From an uncultured Odoribacter sp. (GTDB taxonomy: Bacteria > Bacteroidota > Bacteroidia > Bacteroidales > Marinifilaceae), in assembly GCA_905193145.1 (NCBI GenBank), contig CAJJNP010000164.1, forward strand, positions 1 through 7,644: a stretch of DNA of 7,644 nt. The letters are read 5' to 3'. Under the pieces are notes generated by a model. The model searched no databases and had not been told where the DNA came from. It saw only the letters and a list, made by a program, of their open reading frames with translations. Shown here piece after piece: positions 6,983 through 7,644 of the stretch. Each line of letters starts with the position of its first letter. Position 1 is the stretch's first letter. The position numbers and the translations under genes are program-made.

Positions 6983-7285
6983 ATGCAAAAAAAAACTCTT
7001 TTCAACTCACTCCATACTTATCTCAAAGAAGAAAAAAGCAGGCTTGAAATAATAAAAAACATATTTCCAGAACTGTCTCCTTCGGAATTATCCATATGCC
7101 GTCTGATATTACAAGACAAAACTGTCAGACAGATATCTGAAGAGCTGCACAGGAGCAGTGGCAACATCACCAGCCAGCGGACAAACATCCGGGCCAAACT
7201 GGGGCTAACAAGAGAGGACAATCTTAAAGAAGCTTTACAGAAACGTATGAGTATCTATGAAGAAAAGCACGGATCGACAAAATGA
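6983..7285 (+). CDS. C-terminal helix-turn-helix part of the regulator, readable alone
   Basis: In the shifted frame an ATG at 6983, just before the A run, would give a 100-residue protein beginning MQKKTLFNSLHTYL and holding the whole LuxR-type DNA-binding domain. A TTG at 6965 is a longer alternative. If translated, it would be a soluble DNA-binding protein free of the membrane. No ribosome-binding sequence supports either start, so it is more likely just the detached 3' part of the frameshifted gene. Confidence 0.4.
   Translation: MQKKTLFNSLHTYLKEEKSRLEIIKNIFPELSPSELSICRLILQDKTVRQISEELHRSSGNITSQRTNIRAKLGLTREDNLKEALQKRMSIYEEKHGSTK
6987..6995 (+). other. A9 homopolymer at the frame break (candidate slippage site)
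   Basis: The sequence reads GC, then nine A, then CTC. With eight A residues the codons become GCA AAA AAA ACT CTT and the membrane and DNA-binding halves join in one frame. With nine they do not. The run falls in the linker between domains, where a length change costs least. A homopolymer of this length is prone to replication slippage, polymerase slippage during transcription, and sequencing error. Confidence 0.75.
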
Positions 7286-7509
7286 TATTCAGACAGAGCC
7301 CCATACACAAGCACTCTTGCATCTTCTTCCAATACAACTTCAAAACGATTCCCTATAGTTTCATTTAAAGTCGCTTCCTACCAAGAATAAAGCCGTCTTT
7401 CATCTATTGGATATTTCAGTCCTCTCACATATATTGCCCCATGCGGACAATGCAGCGGAAAGATTTATTCCGAAGAGTACAGGCGAAGGTTTGAAACCCA
7501 GAATGACAT
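7255..7509 (-). pseudogene. Possible decayed minus-strand gene with two internal stops
   Basis: Reading from ATG at 7509 the frame gives MSFWVSNLRLYSSE, a TAA (7465-7467), then IFPLHCPHGAIYVRGLKYP and DERRLYSW, a TAG (7378-7380), then EATLNETIGNRF and EVVLEEDARVLVYGALSEY, ending at TAG 7255-7257. The translation on both sides of each stop has a protein-like mix of charged and hydrophobic residues in one constant frame. TAG could derive from a CAG codon by one transition. It runs 31 bp into the 3' end of the regulator on the opposite strand. I do not recognise the family; a chance open frame is possible. Confidence 0.35.
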
Positions 7510-7521
7510 TTTAAAATATTG

Positions 7522-7529
7522 TACCTTTA
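7522..7529 (+). promoter_or_regulatory. Weak promoter-like element facing right
   Basis: ATTGTACCTTTACG holds TACCTTTA, seven of eight matches to TAnnTTTG in the TACCTTT form common in Bacteroides. No TTTG lies at the right distance upstream (nearest is 7490-7493, 28 nt away). It could serve a gene beyond the right edge. Confidence 0.3.
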
Positions 7530-7599
7530 CGAACAATAAATTAGAAACTTATGTATCAAAACAAAAAGCTAAACCCTCTCTTCTGAGAAATCTTAAATC

Positions 7600-7636
7600 G
7601 TTCAATTTCCAAAGAGAGCGATTTCTTTAATTGAAC
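7600..7636. repeat. Short inverted repeat GTTCAATT / AATTGAAC
   Basis: Arms 7600-7607 and 7629-7636 are perfect 8-bp complements with a 21-nt loop. A second pair, GAAATC (7587-7592) and GATTTC (7620-7625), interleaves with it, so two alternative folds are possible. With AT-rich arms this may be chance. Confidence 0.25.
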
Positions 7637-7644
7637 AGCCATAA

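Larger units (their letters stand above)
6274..7285 (+). pseudogene. Membrane-bound LuxR-type transcriptional regulator, split by a +1 frameshift at an A9 run
   Basis: Joined across the shift this is a 336-residue one-component regulator. From ATG 6274 the first frame gives 257 residues, stopping at 7047. Hydrophobic segments at about 27-47, 53-72, 79-98, 110-130, 134-154 and 158-176 predict six membrane spans with short loops and no large external domain. Residues about 180-240 are a polar helical linker (LQQENNMLKKDE). At K239-K240 the frame breaks in nine A bases. The next frame (open to 7285) continues TLFNSLHTYLKEEKSRLE and then a GerE/LuxR helix-turn-helix: LSPSELSICRLILQDKTVRQ (267-286), ISEELHRSSGNITSQRTNIR and AKLGL to about 311. 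Without the shift correction the product lacks DNA binding. Base use is more AT-rich than the operon it faces. No Shine-Dalgarno precedes the ATG, and no in-frame ATG lies just upstream. Divergence from the pilus operon across an operator array makes it the likely local regulator. Domain calls are firm; target and signal are inferred. Confidence 0.8.
7286..7644. other. Region without an intact gene
   Basis: No open frame of useful length is seen on the plus strand, and no clear terminator follows the regulator. Contents: the decayed minus-strand frame, a promoter-like -7 box near 7522, a short ATG frame at 7551 that stops after 11 codons, and a loose inverted repeat at 7600-7636. No tRNA, insertion sequence or CRISPR is visible. 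Confidence 0.5.

Noticed and set aside
7282..7368. 28-codon frame overlapping the regulator stop as ATGA
   Set aside because: No ribosome-binding site or recognisable sequence, and it overlaps the protein-like minus-strand remnant.
7551..7634. Frame starting MYQNKKLNPLF with a TGA after 11 codons, then EILNRSISKESDFFN
   Set aside because: It may be a broken gene start after the promoter-like box, but it is too short and unsupported by any family to annotate.

Overview
The window looks like a chromosomal segment from Bacteroides or a close relative in the Bacteroidales. The reasons are fimbrillin-type lipoproteins, a FISUMP-like C-terminal domain, DUF3575 and Mfa2/DUF5119-type partners, promoter -7 boxes of the form TAnnTTTG, and AT-rich leaders with almost no Shine-Dalgarno sequences. 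No species can be assigned from the sequence alone.

Positions 5997 down to 1 (minus strand) form one operon for a type V (FimA/Mfa-like) pilus. In transcription order it holds: an outer-membrane OmpA-like/DUF3575 protein (4687-5997); a DUF5119/Mfa2-FimB-like lipoprotein, the probable anchor (3761-4690, 4-bp ATGA overlap with the gene before); a fimbrillin lipoprotein, the probable stalk subunit (2663-3724); and a very large modular fimbrillin lipoprotein, the probable tip or adhesin (starts 2580, at least 860 residues, 3' end beyond the left edge). A near-perfect 15-bp hairpin lies between stalk and tip genes and may set their expression ratio.

Positions 5998-6273 are a very AT-rich divergent control region. 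It contains candidate promoters for both directions and a striking array of an 18-bp element, ATACTTATAAGTACTTAA and variants, at 6123, 6155 and 6187, an exact 32-bp period (about three helical turns). A perfect palindrome, AAGTATACTT, follows at 6226.

Positions 6274-7285 (plus strand) encode a membrane-bound LuxR-type regulator with about six membrane segments, a linker and a C-terminal helix-turn-helix. As read it is split by a +1 shift at a run of nine A residues (6987-6995). Eight A residues would restore one 336-residue protein. This fits a contingency (phase-variation) switch, transcriptional slippage, decay or a sequencing error. The simplest working model is that this regulator binds the phased array, controls the pilus operon and itself, and is in its off state here.

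Positions 7286-7644 contain no intact gene. They hold a possible decayed minus-strand reading frame with two stop codons and a weak promoter-like element pointing out of the window to the right.
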